A stretch of 48,875 bases of DNA from an uncultured Clostridia bacterium (lineage in GTDB: Bacteria > Bacillota > Clostridia > Oscillospirales > CAG-272): positions 1-48,875 of the forward strand of contig CALYAD010000060.1 of assembly GCA_944393415.1 (NCBI GenBank), in the 5' to 3' direction. The notes under the pieces were generated by a model that ran no database searches, was not told where the DNA came from, and saw only the letters and a list, made by a program, of their open reading frames with translations. The translations under genes and the position numbers were made by a program. Shown here piece by piece: positions 1 through 7,409 of this stretch (positions are counted from its first letter, which is position 1; the number at the start of each line of letters is the position of its first letter).

Positions 1-45
1 GCTTTCTTGTATTTTGTTTTTGGTAATTCAATTATACAACAAAGC

Positions 46-91
46 AAGCGGTTGTTCAATACCTTTCGGTAAAGATCAACCGCTTTTTTGC
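46..91 (+). terminator. Rho-independent terminator of a gene left of the window
   Basis: A 9-bp perfect stem (AAGCGGTTG at 46-54 with CAACCGCTT at 78-86) is followed by a T run on the plus strand. It would end transcription entering from the left edge; the gene itself lies outside the window. Confidence 0.6.
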
Positions 92-130
92 TCTTTGGGG
101 GCTCTTATTGCGACAGCCCCTTCTGAAGAA

Positions 131-172
131 AAAGAGCTGAGTCAATCATTTCCGATAAGCTTTTGACTCAGC
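131..172 (-). terminator. Terminator of the XRE-ImmA operon
   Basis: A 10-bp perfect inverted repeat (GCTGAGTCAA at 136-145, TTGACTCAGC at 163-172) lies just past the protease stop codon. Read on the minus strand it is followed by CTCTTTTTC, a typical intrinsic terminator. Confidence 0.75.
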
Positions 173-177
173 CCAAA

Positions 178-741
178 TTATTTTGGAATTATAGGTTTAC
201 CCGTATTTAATGTTTTTTTCAAAAAATTACTCTTTGAATATATCGGTGGGTCGGCGAACTGATATCCTTCGCGCTTCAGCATTCTGAATTTGAAGTCGAG
301 TATCTCCGGAGGAACACCGAGTGCCGACGCGGCCGTGAAAAACGAGGTATCGGCGTTCAGTACCTCCAGTACCGCTTCATCCGAAAGCATGAGCTCGGCT
401 GCGAAAACATTAGCCTCATATTCTAACCTGTCCGTATCGTCAAAGAGCCTGTATTCATGAAAGCGGCATATACCCTCGTTTCTGTGCTTGAGTATCGAAT
501 GTCCTAATTCGTGGGCAATAACCACACGTTGTATCTCTTCCGGGAGATCGCTGTTTAACGTTATCATTTTTATTCTGCTTATTTCCGTGTAAAAGCCCTT
601 GACCGCCGTTTCATGCTTACCGATAGGATAATAAACAATATTTATATCAAGAGCCTTACAAAGTCTGTATACATCATCGGTTTTATACTTCCTTACGGTT
701 CTGTCTGCCGCTTTGCGTATAGTCTCATAATTAATCAACAC
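178..741 (-). CDS. ImmA/IrrE family metallopeptidase
   Basis: A 187-residue zinc peptidase of the ImmA/IrrE (COG2856) family. The active-site helix HELGH is at residues 77-81, with the usual downstream acidic segment in YEANVFAAELM. Family members cleave a partner XRE repressor in the cytoplasm to switch on a regulon, often of an integrative element or a stress response. The start is GTG at 741, with GGAG about 10 nt upstream. The XRE repressor gene lies 77 bp upstream on the same strand and shares its promoter, so this is the classical repressor/antirepressor pair. No integrase or conjugation gene is visible, so the regulated target is unknown. Family assignment is firm; the partner relationship is inferred from synteny. 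Confidence 0.9.
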   Translation of the reverse strand: MLINYETIRKAADRTVRKYKTDDVYRLCKALDINIVYYPIGKHETAVKGFYTEISRIKMITLNSDLPEEIQRVVIAHELGHSILKHRNEGICRFHEYRLFDDTDRLEYEANVFAAELMLSDEAVLEVLNADTSFFTAASALGVPPEILDFKFRMLKREGYQFADPPIYSKSNFLKKTLNTGKPIIPK

Positions 742-818
742 TTTTACAAAATCTCCATGCCGCTATCGTTGTCTTAAATAGATCAGTTATCCGTTTGGGA
801 ATAAATATAAAAACTCGC

Positions 819-1253
819 TTAACCGTTTGCCTGTTTTTTGCCGAACTTAAGCTTTGCCTGAAGCTTTGCTTGTAGATATGTTTCGGTCAAAGCCTGAAAG
901 TATCTGTCAAGCTCATCCTCGGAAAGACTTCCTCCGGCAAATAAGGCCTTGTTTTGCGTGAGAAGCTCGCTCAGCTTATCTGCGTCGCTTTTACCGTACA
1001 GCTCATAAGTTCTGAGCATAGCCTCGTCTTTTTCGATTTCCTCAAGGGGATTCGTACATTTAATATCGGAAAGGTATTTGACCGAAACTCCGAGGGCCTT
1101 CGCGAGATGATACATAGTGCGTTCTCTTGGCCGTGTGTTTTCGGTCTCGTAAGCCGCGACCGCGCGCTTTGATACGCCGATCTTCTGCGCCAGCTGAGAC
1201 TGAGAGAGATTTGCCACCATTCTTGCCTGTCTGACTTTTTCTGAAAATTTCAT
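819..1253 (-). CDS. XRE-family transcriptional repressor
   Basis: A 144-residue protein with an N-terminal Cro/CI-type helix-turn-helix at about residues 6-62; the motif SQSQLAQKIGVSKRAVAAYE covers the recognition helix. The remaining 80 residues are a charged, helical tail of unknown role, possibly for dimerisation or as the ImmA cleavage target. The start ATG is preceded by AAAGAAAGG about 8 nt upstream. It is the first gene of a two-gene operon with the ImmA/IrrE protease, behind a consensus promoter. By analogy with ImmR/ImmA it probably binds DNA cytoplasmically and is inactivated by the protease. No clear operator palindrome was seen at the promoter. Confidence 0.88.
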   Translation of the reverse strand: MKFSEKVRQARMVANLSQSQLAQKIGVSKRAVAAYETENTRPRERTMYHLAKALGVSVKYLSDIKCTNPLEEIEKDEAMLRTYELYGKSDADKLSELLTQNKALFAGGSLSEDELDRYFQALTETYLQAKLQAKLKFGKKQANG

Positions 1254-1394
1254 TTCTGTTACCTTTCTTTTGCAATTCCGACAATATCAGAGTCTGACCC
1301 GCATTTTTCAAAATAATCGCAGAGTTGTTTTCCGTGAATTGTCTTTCTCTGTTTTTCACTTCCTTGATTGATGATGTACGATGAAGTTATATTT

Positions 1395-1423
1395 ATTTTA
1401 CACCATATTTTTTATTTTGTCAA
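1395..1423 (-). promoter_or_regulatory. Sigma-70 promoter of the XRE-ImmA operon
   Basis: On the minus strand TTGACA (1418-1423) and TAAAAT (1395-1400) are separated by exactly 17 bp. The XRE start codon lies about 140 bp downstream. Confidence 0.75.
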
Positions 1424-1441
1424 TAGGAGATTTTGATTTTT

Positions 1442-1472
1442 ATAAAAAAAACCGCCTTTTTTTAAGGGCGGT
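1442..1472 (-). terminator. Terminator overlapping the end of the FeoB-associated gene
   Basis: ACCGCC (1451-1456) pairs with GGCGGT (1467-1472), and on the minus strand a run of seven Ts follows. The stop codon of the preceding gene lies inside the loop. Confidence 0.75.
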
Positions 1473-1716
1473 CATTTTGTTGATCAACATGATCCTGCAG
1501 ATTTTTTGTTTTTTCATCATTTGACATATTCTGTTTTTCGGTATCTTTCTTTACTTTTCCGCAGCACCCCGCCATGGGACAGGAGCCGCAGGATGAACAG
1601 GAAGAAATATGATGTATCCTGTTATATATTATGCGTGCTATTATAGCCGCGACCGCTGCCGCCAGCAAAATACAGATTATCAAAGTCGGGTAATTTTCTT
1701 TTAACCATTCAAGCAT
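1462..1716 (-). CDS. FeoB-associated Cys-rich membrane protein
   Basis: A peptide of about 84 residues with one N-terminal membrane helix (LIICILLAAAVAAIIARII) and a cysteine cluster CSSCGSCPMAGCCG, followed by a charged tail. This layout matches the small FeoB-associated Cys-rich membrane protein family (PF12669), thought to assist ferrous iron uptake. I place the start at the second in-frame ATG (1716), because the upstream ATG at 1728 is embedded in the Shine-Dalgarno run AAGAAAGGAATG. No feoA or feoB is in the window, so it is a detached member. Its promoter carries a perfect palindrome just after the -10 box, suggesting metal-responsive repression. The family call is confident; the iron role is by association. 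Confidence 0.8.
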   Translation of the reverse strand: MLEWLKENYPTLIICILLAAAVAAIIARIIYNRIHHISSCSSCGSCPMAGCCGKVKKDTEKQNMSNDEKTKNLQDHVDQQNDRP

Positions 1717-1846
1717 GCCTATGATCATTCCTTTCTTACGCCGATAGCCGCGCCTTTAGAGGATACCCGCTATGTTTTATGTTATTTAATCAACAAAAAC
1801 GACTTTGGAGAATTATTCCAGGCTTATATGGTACCGGATGAATTTC

Positions 1847-1862
1847 GTTAGCATATGCTAAC
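1847..1862. promoter_or_regulatory. Palindromic operator, DtxR/MntR-like
   Basis: GTTAGCATATGCTAAC is a perfect 16-bp palindrome beginning about 8 bp downstream of the -10 box of the FeoB-associated gene, where a bound repressor would block initiation. The TTAGC...GCTAA arms resemble metal-dependent DtxR-family sites; the regulator identity is inferred. Confidence 0.6.
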
Positions 1863-1869
1863 TATAAAC

Positions 1870-1898
1870 ATTATACTCCAAGTAAGCAGCTTTGTCAA
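1870..1898 (-). promoter_or_regulatory. Promoter of the FeoB-associated gene
   Basis: On the minus strand TTGACA (1893-1898), a 17-bp spacer and TATAAT (1870-1875) give a full consensus promoter. The 5' leader to the start codon is about 150 nt. Confidence 0.85.
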
Positions 1899-1901
1899 TA
1901 G

Positions 1902-2558
1902 TTATTTGAAAATATCAGTTAAAAATGAGGAGATTTTTATATCAGCGTCTGCGTAATCGTCGGTCGGATTTGACAAAGACGTATGATCGCGTATCCAAAC
2001 CGTCAGAAAACCGGCGCTTTTAGCGCTTTTTACGCCTAAGTACACATCCTCGAAAACCGCGCATTCATTTGGTTTTAGTCCTAATTTTTTAGCCGTTTCA
2101 AGATAAACCTCAGGACATTCTTTTCCTTTTCCGACCTCGGCGGTGCTTGTCAAAGCCGAAAAAATATCATAGATTCCGTTGTTTTTCAGAGCCGGGACAA
2201 ACAGCTCGGGAAGCGCGGAGGTTGCGACGCCGAGCTTTACCCCGTTATTATCAAGCTTTTTCAGATATTCGCCGGCTCCGGGCGTCAGTCTTACCTTTTC
2301 TGAGTAAACCTTCACAGTAAGAGACTTCCATTCTTCAAGCAGCTGCGACGGAGTATCCGGCAGGTCAAAACGCTCTATAGTATACCGCGCCGCCGCATAA
2401 AAGTCCATGGTACTGACTCTGTCCGGATAATCAGCAGGCATTTCTATACCCCGTTTTTCGAAAAAGACACGATCGACGTCTATCCAAAGACCGTTTGTAT
2501 CGAGTATTGTACCGTCAAGATCAAAAATCGCGCCTTTTATATTGTTTAATCGATTCAT
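1902..2558 (-). CDS. HAD-superfamily phosphatase, beta-phosphoglucomutase-like
   Basis: A protein of about 218 residues with HAD motif I in AIFDLDGTILDT near the N-terminus, a helical cap, motif II (VATSALPE), motif III lysine (GKGKECPEVY) and motif IV (FEDVYLGVKSAKSAG). It is subfamily I with an alpha cap, like phosphoglycolate phosphatase or beta-phosphoglucomutase; the substrate cannot be told from sequence. The start is the ATG at 2558, preceded by AGAAAGGAAT; an in-frame extension to 2654 crosses a hairpin and this ribosome binding site and is rejected. It sits downstream of the BspA-repeat gene, separated by a hairpin, so it may be transcribed separately. Confidence 0.85.
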   Translation of the reverse strand: MNRLNNIKGAIFDLDGTILDTNGLWIDVDRVFFEKRGIEMPADYPDRVSTMDFYAAARYTIERFDLPDTPSQLLEEWKSLTVKVYSEKVRLTPGAGEYLKKLDNNGVKLGVATSALPELFVPALKNNGIYDIFSALTSTAEVGKGKECPEVYLETAKKLGLKPNECAVFEDVYLGVKSAKSAGFLTVWIRDHTSLSNPTDDYADADIKISSFLTDIFK

Positions 2559-2594
2559 TTTAAAGCTATTCCTTTCTTTTCCGGAACCCTGATT

Positions 2595-2626
2595 AAAGGA
2601 GCTGTCTCGGGTGAAACAGCTCCTTT
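2595..2626 (-). terminator. Hairpin between the BspA-repeat gene and the HAD gene
   Basis: An 11-bp perfect stem (AAAGGAGCTGT / ACAGCTCCTTT) lies after the BspA-repeat gene. The trailing T run is short on both strands, so it is either a weak terminator or an RNA stability element. Confidence 0.45.
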
Positions 2627-2693
2627 GAATTGAGGCACTAAGCTTAAAATACATGCCCGATAAATTTTTAGCGATTGTGAGTTAACTGCGATT

Positions 2694-4169
2694 TTATTTT
2701 CTTCTTTGCTGTCGGGATGTCTCAGGTTTCTTTTTTTCAGCTATCAGCTCAAAGCGTTTTCTGGTTTCGGCGGCGAATTTCTCGGCGTATGAGCCCTCTT
2801 TACCATAAATCGTCAAACCGGGGTTGCCGTCAAAGGCTCTGCCGCCCATAAACTGTATTGTATCCGGTAGATATAGGCTTTCAAGAGAAGTACAGTTTTC
2901 AAAGGCAAAGTTGCCTATTTCATATACGCCATCCGGAATATTTACCTTCTTTAGTGATGCGCACCCGTTGAAGGAATAATCGGAGAGGGCTTCAACGCCT
3001 TCTTCGATTATAAGCTCCTTAAGAGAAGAGCAACCCTTGAATGCATTTGCCCCGACTTTTCTGCAGCTCGAGGGAATAACCACCTTTTCAAGTGAAAAGC
3101 ATTCAAAAAACGCGCTGTCTCCCACCGCTTCCACGCCCTCGGGGATTATCGCTTCGGTAATGGCGCTCCTGTAAAACGTAAAAGGCTTGATCTCTTTTAA
3201 ATTGATCGGGAGATTGATTTTTGACGCAGGACAACCGCTGAATGCTTCTCTTTCAATCACCCTGACGCTGTCCGGAATAAAAACCGTCTCACAGTTTTTG
3301 CAGTTTTTAAAGGCTTTTTCCGCTATCTTCTCAACATTTTCCGGTATCTTTATTTCAACAGCCAAGCCGCTGTAACGAAGCAGCGCTCCGTTTTTGATCG
3401 CGAAATCCTTTTCGCTTTGCTCCTTTTCACCTGCGGCTTTAATATTGTCGTTAAGAAGACCCGCGTTTACATAGGTTCTTTTTATGTATTCGGAATCATC
3501 CTTGAACGGGTATTTGATGCGCTCCGTCATGGGTTCGATGTTGATCTTTCCTTCAAGCATTATTCTCATTGAAAAGCCGCTGCGGTCCATCTCGTAATTG
3601 ACTCTTCCGTCTCCGTCGGTAACAACGTCTACTGATGGAATATCCTTTACCTTTTTATAATCGGTCAAGCCATAATTAAGAGAATCGATAAGCGCGTCAA
3701 TGGCTTTCACATCCGAATAGTTTCCGTTTTCTATATGACCTCTGCGTGTTTGAGCTCTCAAAAGAAACCACGCCGGCAGAGCGGTTACGCAAACGGTGAA
3801 CACCCCTGCGATAATAAACGGAATCAGCGCTTCCTGCAACCCCGAAACGAAATAATCGAAAGCGTATTTGCCGGCGGCGAGAGCAAAGGGAAAGAAAACG
3901 CTTAACAGTATTATAACATTCAGGCGTCTGTTGAAGCTTCTTTGCTGAGCGGCTATCTTAGACAGGCACGACGGACAAAACCGGCGCCGAAGGATACCGC
4001 AGGTTGACTCAAGATTAGCGGAAAAGCTTTCGTCATACGTTTTTTCCTTTTGATGCTTGCTTTCCGTTACCCAATAATCTTTAATAAATTTCGCCGTTTT
4101 TCCGCATTTACACAAACGTGTTTTCGGTATTTCCTGTGATTCGGTATCAATTATTTCAGTATCACTCAT
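2694..4169 (-). CDS. Membrane protein with zinc-ribbon-like N-terminus and BspA-type leucine-rich repeats
   Basis: A 491-residue protein in three parts. The N-terminal part has paired cysteines (CKC at 20-22, CPSC at 65-68), resembling a zinc ribbon. Two hydrophobic helices follow at about 84-106 and 114-137. A long C-terminal region (about 270-475) contains BspA/LRR_5 repeats such as ENVEKIAEKAFKNC, DSVRVIEREAFSGC and VEAVGDSAFFEC. LRR_5 proteins are usually cell-surface adhesins, but there is no signal peptide and an even number of membrane helices, so both ends should lie on the same side, possibly cytoplasmic. Its start overlaps the stop of the preceding acidic gene by 8 bp, so the two are translationally coupled. 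Function unknown. Confidence 0.75.
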   Translation of the reverse strand: MSDTEIIDTESQEIPKTRLCKCGKTAKFIKDYWVTESKHQKEKTYDESFSANLESTCGILRRRFCPSCLSKIAAQQRSFNRRLNVIILLSVFFPFALAAGKYAFDYFVSGLQEALIPFIIAGVFTVCVTALPAWFLLRAQTRRGHIENGNYSDVKAIDALIDSLNYGLTDYKKVKDIPSVDVVTDGDGRVNYEMDRSGFSMRIMLEGKINIEPMTERIKYPFKDDSEYIKRTYVNAGLLNDNIKAAGEKEQSEKDFAIKNGALLRYSGLAVEIKIPENVEKIAEKAFKNCKNCETVFIPDSVRVIEREAFSGCPASKINLPINLKEIKPFTFYRSAITEAIIPEGVEAVGDSAFFECFSLEKVVIPSSCRKVGANAFKGCSSLKELIIEEGVEALSDYSFNGCASLKKVNIPDGVYEIGNFAFENCTSLESLYLPDTIQFMGGRAFDGNPGLTIYGKEGSYAEKFAAETRKRFELIAEKKKPETSRQQRRK

Positions 4170-4842
4170 CGCCCTGTGCGTCCTCCCCGCTAAATTCTAT
4201 ACAATTATTTTCACAAAACTCAGTCAGTTTATCGTATACCGCTTCCTTAGTAAAAGCCTTCCATTCCGCTAAGTCTCCCTGTTTTTTCACAAAATCCGAG
4301 AACTTTGAAAAATCGGCGGCATACTTTTTACCATTGTCTCCGTAGTATTCCGAGCAAAAGTTTTTAATAGCCTGCTTTACCTCGTTTTCGGTCAGACCGG
4401 GAATGACATAAAAACGTTCCGGATTTTCTGTAAGTTCTATTGCGAGCATAATTTTCGCGTATTCTATAGGAGTACATTCACGCGCCATTGAAATACTGCC
4501 CCATACCTCTGCCATTCTGATATGGGATTCCCGTATTTCAAAGGCGTCAAGAGTTTCCTTATACATGAATTGCAGCGATCCCGCAGTACGGCTATTAACA
4601 AATTCCGCCAGATCGTCAAGAGAGGAAATTTTTACAGTGACGTCAGGCAGCTCGAGCTCGGCATCCTCGGTATTTTCGCTTAAATCGTCATTCTCAGTAT
4701 CCGAATCAGACTCAGAGCTATAGCTTTGGCTGTAAGTTTTTTCCGACTCGGTTTCTGAAGTATCCGCTTCATCTTCCGACTCCAATTGCTTTTCCTCTTC
4801 GTCAAAACGTTTTTTATTTTTCTTTTTACCGAACCAAAACAT
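4162..4842 (-). CDS. Hypothetical acidic protein
   Basis: A protein of about 226 residues that I do not recognise. It starts with a short basic, aromatic stretch (MFWFGKKKNKK), followed by a highly acidic, serine-rich, probably disordered segment to about residue 70, and then a folded helical region of about 150 residues. There is no signal peptide or membrane segment. The start is the ATG at 4842, with GAAAGGAAT upstream; the longer in-frame start at 4866 would place this ribosome binding site inside the gene. It has its own consensus promoter and is the first gene of a coupled pair with the BspA-repeat protein, overlapping it by 8 bp, which suggests a joint complex or chaperone role. Confidence 0.7.
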   Translation of the reverse strand: MFWFGKKKNKKRFDEEEKQLESEDEADTSETESEKTYSQSYSSESDSDTENDDLSENTEDAELELPDVTVKISSLDDLAEFVNSRTAGSLQFMYKETLDAFEIRESHIRMAEVWGSISMARECTPIEYAKIMLAIELTENPERFYVIPGLTENEVKQAIKNFCSEYYGDNGKKYAADFSKFSDFVKKQGDLAEWKAFTKEAVYDKLTEFCENNCIEFSGEDAQGDE

Positions 4843-4906
4843 AATAATGACCGATTCCTTTCCCACACCATCGCGCGTTCTTAATCTGAGACTTAGCTAT
4901 ATATTT

Positions 4907-4935
4907 ATTATAACAATAATTTTTTATTTTGTCAA
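4907..4935 (-). promoter_or_regulatory. Promoter of the acidic protein/BspA-repeat operon
   Basis: On the minus strand TTGACA (4930-4935), 17 bp, TATAAT (4907-4912), a full consensus promoter about 65 bp before the start codon. Confidence 0.85.
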
Positions 4936-5058
4936 TCAGAATTTGTTTATTTTCCCCGATAAAGAATCCGCTTTTTTAAATATTTCTATTGTATCAAAAG
5001 TAAATTCATACCTGTTTCGGAATAATGAAAATTTTTCTCGTATTTTCAAAAAATCCTA

Positions 5059-5087
5059 TTGACAAATCGACGACTTTATGGTATAAT
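5059..5087 (+). promoter_or_regulatory. Promoter of tRNA-Gly
   Basis: TTGACA (5059-5064), 17 bp, TATAAT (5082-5087), placed about 10-17 bp before the tRNA 5' end. Confidence 0.9.
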
Positions 5088-5103
5088 ACTACACGTTGAA
5101 TAT

Positions 5104-5177
5104 GCGGGTGTAGTTCAATGGTAGAATCCCAGCCTTCCAAGCTGGTCGCGTGGGTTCGATTCCCATCACCCGCTCCA
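5104..5177 (+). tRNA. tRNA-Gly (anticodon TCC)
   Basis: A 74-nt cloverleaf. Acceptor strands GCGGGTG and CACCCGC pair perfectly, the anticodon stem CCAGC/GCTGG encloses the loop CTTCCAA (anticodon TCC), the T-loop carries GGTTCGATTCC, and CCA is encoded. It has its own promoter and terminator, so it is a single-gene transcription unit. Confidence 0.97.
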
Positions 5178-5203
5178 GTGTTCATATTTTAATTCTCCTT
5201 GAA

Positions 5204-5235
5204 GAGTCACGCTATATCCGCGTGACTTTTTTATT
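5204..5235 (+). terminator. Terminator of tRNA-Gly
   Basis: AGTCACGC (5205-5212) pairs with GCGTGACT (5220-5227), followed by TTTTTTA, 27 bp after the tRNA. Confidence 0.85.
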
Positions 5236-5299
5236 TTACCGCGAGGTTCGTCTGAATAACGGCCTCTTTTTAATTTATGGCTATATTATTCAAGTAGTC

Positions 5300-5328
5300 T
5301 TGACATTGAACAGAAAATATGGTATTAT
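5300..5328 (+). promoter_or_regulatory. Promoter of the AT-rich orphan gene
   Basis: TTGACA (5300-5305), 17 bp, TATTAT (5323-5328), about 68 bp before the start codon. Confidence 0.8.
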
Positions 5329-5395
5329 TTAGTTGGAATATAAGAATAAAATGCTATTAAACTTATTTAATTTAAATACTAAGGAGTAGTTTCCA

Positions 5396-5911
5396 ATGAA
5401 ATCTAAAGGTAAATTATTTATTATAAGCACAGTTGTTATTGTACTGTTATTTGTTATAATTTGCGTAATAGAAATTTTTACGACGGATTCGATGAACGAT
5501 CGCTTTTTTACAGATATAAACAGTTTCTCAAAGCTTGACAAATATGTTGTCGGAGATATTGAATTGACTAATGATGAGTATCTTGGGGATCTTGAAGTTA
5601 TATCTTATTATGTTAAAGAGATTTTGTATGGTGGGAAAAAATATTCTGTGTTTGCATATGTTTTTTCAGATGCGGAATCGTCAGCCGCATATTTTAAGAA
5701 CTGTACCGGAATTTCAACAAACCCAGATTATAGTTTTTCAAGTTCGTCCAACTTGTTTTTTAATTCACAGTATATTGCATTTTATGATTGCTATTTATAT
5801 AGAATAGAAGGATACGGCAGATACAAGTCGTTTGTAGAGACCGTTAATTTTATTACTGAAACGTTTCCTCTTGATTACCATAACTTATATCAAAGCAACC
5901 AATTTCCGTAA
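5396..5911 (+). CDS. Hypothetical membrane-anchored protein
   Basis: A 171-residue protein with an N-terminal membrane helix at about residues 7-28 (LFIISTVVIVLLFVIICVI) and a predicted external domain rich in Tyr, Ser and Phe. No lipobox or recognised domain. AAGGAG stands 9 nt before the ATG, and a consensus promoter lies upstream. Base composition is much more AT-rich than the neighbours, and it sits directly 3' of a tRNA gene and beside a MITE-like element, which suggests recent acquisition. The stop codon lies in the first base pairs of the palindrome that ends the MITE-like element. The function cannot be inferred. Confidence 0.7.
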   Translation: MKSKGKLFIISTVVIVLLFVIICVIEIFTTDSMNDRFFTDINSFSKLDKYVVGDIELTNDEYLGDLEVISYYVKEILYGGKKYSVFAYVFSDAESSAAYFKNCTGISTNPDYSFSSSSNLFFNSQYIAFYDCYLYRIEGYGRYKSFVETVNFITETFPLDYHNLYQSNQFP

Positions 5912-6187
5912 GAAACCCTTTTGAAAAAGGGTTTCTTACAAACTTCCTAAAACTTTTTCGGGAAAGGGATTTGTGTAATTTTATCAGGTGGGGGGAATTT
6001 CTCCGTCTCCGACTTCTCCGGACTTCGGCGGAGCCTCGCCCGTAAGAAAATTTAAGCGTGAACCGCCTGGAAGTGGATTTGATCTGACGTAACATTAACG
6101 CTAACCCGCTTGCTCGAATCCCAATATATTTCCCTTTAAGAAAAGTTTTTGGGAAGTAAGAAACCCTTTTTTAAAAAGGGTTTCTTA
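5908..6187. mobile_element. MITE-like element with palindromic inverted ends
   Basis: About 280 bp bounded by two inverted copies of a segment of about 60 bp. Each copy has an outer palindrome (GTAAGAAACCC...GGGTTTCTTAC) and an inner TTCC(T/C)AAAA-rich stretch ending in a GGGAAA-type motif. The outer palindromes double as terminators for the flanking convergent genes. No coding sequence is present. A partial solo copy of one end lies near 40.35-40.41 kb. The interior holds a diverged copy of the GCGTGAAA repeat at 6045-6101. No target-site duplication could be fixed by eye. Confidence 0.55.
6045..6101 (-). repeat. Degenerate copy of the GCGTGAAA interspersed repeat
   Basis: On the minus strand it starts GCGTTAATG and ends GGTTCACGCTTAAATTTTCT, matching the GGTTTCACGCATAAATTTTCT core of the family with a few changes. 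The 5' half is poorly conserved. Confidence 0.4.
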
Positions 6188-7409
6188 AAACATAATCAGT
6201 TAAGTTACCAAGTCGCTGCGCAAAGTTCTGATATCCAAAACTTGTGAGCTTTATTAAGTGACCGTCGGTCGTGCGCTTCCATATGTCCGGAAGCCGCATA
6301 CCGTTAAAGGTGTTGTTTTTGCATGTAGTGTATATCGCCATATCTCCAAATAAAAGAAGATCATTTTCGCAAAGCGGACAGCCAAACGAATAATCGCCAA
6401 CAATATCACCCGAAAGACATGTCGGGCCTCCGAGACGGTAAACTTCACGGCTGAGATTTTCGTGGTCAGCGCCGTAAAGCGGGGGAGTGTAGGGCATTTC
6501 AATTACGTCAGGCATATGGCACGCGGCGCTCGCGTCAAGAATGGCAATTTTGGTTCCGTTATTTTCTGTCACATCAAGCACGCGTGTCACAAGAAAACCG
6601 GCGTTTAGAGCCACTGCCTCGCCGGGCTCAAGATACACTTGAACTCCCCATTTTTTTTGTGCGTACAGTATACATTTTTCGAGTGTGGGGATATCGTATC
6701 CGGTCTTTGTGATATGATGTCCGCCTCCCATATTGAGCCACTTCATTTTGGGGAGGATATCGCCGAATTTTTTCTCCACTGCATCAAGCGTTATTTCAAG
6801 CGCGTCGGAATTTTGCTCGCAGAGGGTATGAAAATGAAGTCCGTCAAGCAGTCCGAGCAGCTCTCCGGTCATATATTTATCCCATTGCTCCCGTGTTACC
6901 CCGAGTCTGCTTCCGATCGCGCACGGGTCGTATATCCCGTGCCCGGTCTGCGTTGAGCATTCGGGATTGATTCGCAGTCCAATGCTTTTTCCGTTTTCTT
7001 TAGCTTTTCTTCCGAATTTCAGAAGTTGTCTCGGTGAATTGAAAACAATATGATCCGCGTAGTTGAGAATCTCGTTAAAGTCGTCCTCACTATACGCCGC
7101 GCTGAATACATGAACCTCGCCCAGCGGCATTTTTTCTTTGCCGAGTCTTGCTTCAAAAAGACCGCTTGCTTCCGTTCCGGATAGATAATCCGAAAGCAGA
7201 CTGTAAAAATCGAAGTTAGAAAACGCTTTTTGAGCGAGAAGGATTCTGCATCCCGTGTTCTCTGCGACCGATTTCAGTATTTGACAGTTATGAAGCAGCG
7301 CGGATTCGTCTATAACATAGCAGGGACTGGGCAAAGCTCCGAAGATATCCTCCGGGTTTTGTCCGCAAAGAGACGCGAACATGGGTCTTGTATCTGTGAT
7401 TTTTTCCAT
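6171..7409 (-). CDS. nspC: Carboxynorspermidine/carboxyspermidine decarboxylase
   Basis: A 412-residue PLP-dependent fold-III decarboxylase. It removes CO2 from carboxyspermidine (or carboxynorspermidine), the last step of the aspartate-semialdehyde route to spermidine. The PLP lysine is K61 in LLAQKAFSN, and the C-terminal cysteine motif GGPTCLSGDIVGDY is diagnostic. The ATG overlaps the stop of the dehydrogenase gene by one base (TGATG), indicating translational coupling. It is the last of five polyamine genes on the minus strand. The final residues LRNPF and the stop codon are encoded by the palindrome that ends the MITE-like element, so the natural C-terminus may have been replaced by insertion. 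Confidence 0.93.
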   Translation of the reverse strand: MEKITDTRPMFASLCGQNPEDIFGALPSPCYVIDESALLHNCQILKSVAENTGCRILLAQKAFSNFDFYSLLSDYLSGTEASGLFEARLGKEKMPLGEVHVFSAAYSEDDFNEILNYADHIVFNSPRQLLKFGRKAKENGKSIGLRINPECSTQTGHGIYDPCAIGSRLGVTREQWDKYMTGELLGLLDGLHFHTLCEQNSDALEITLDAVEKKFGDILPKMKWLNMGGGHHITKTGYDIPTLEKCILYAQKKWGVQVYLEPGEAVALNAGFLVTRVLDVTENNGTKIAILDASAACHMPDVIEMPYTPPLYGADHENLSREVYRLGGPTCLSGDIVGDYSFGCPLCENDLLLFGDMAIYTTCKNNTFNGMRLPDIWKRTTDGHLIKLTSFGYQNFAQRLGNLTDYVLRNPF

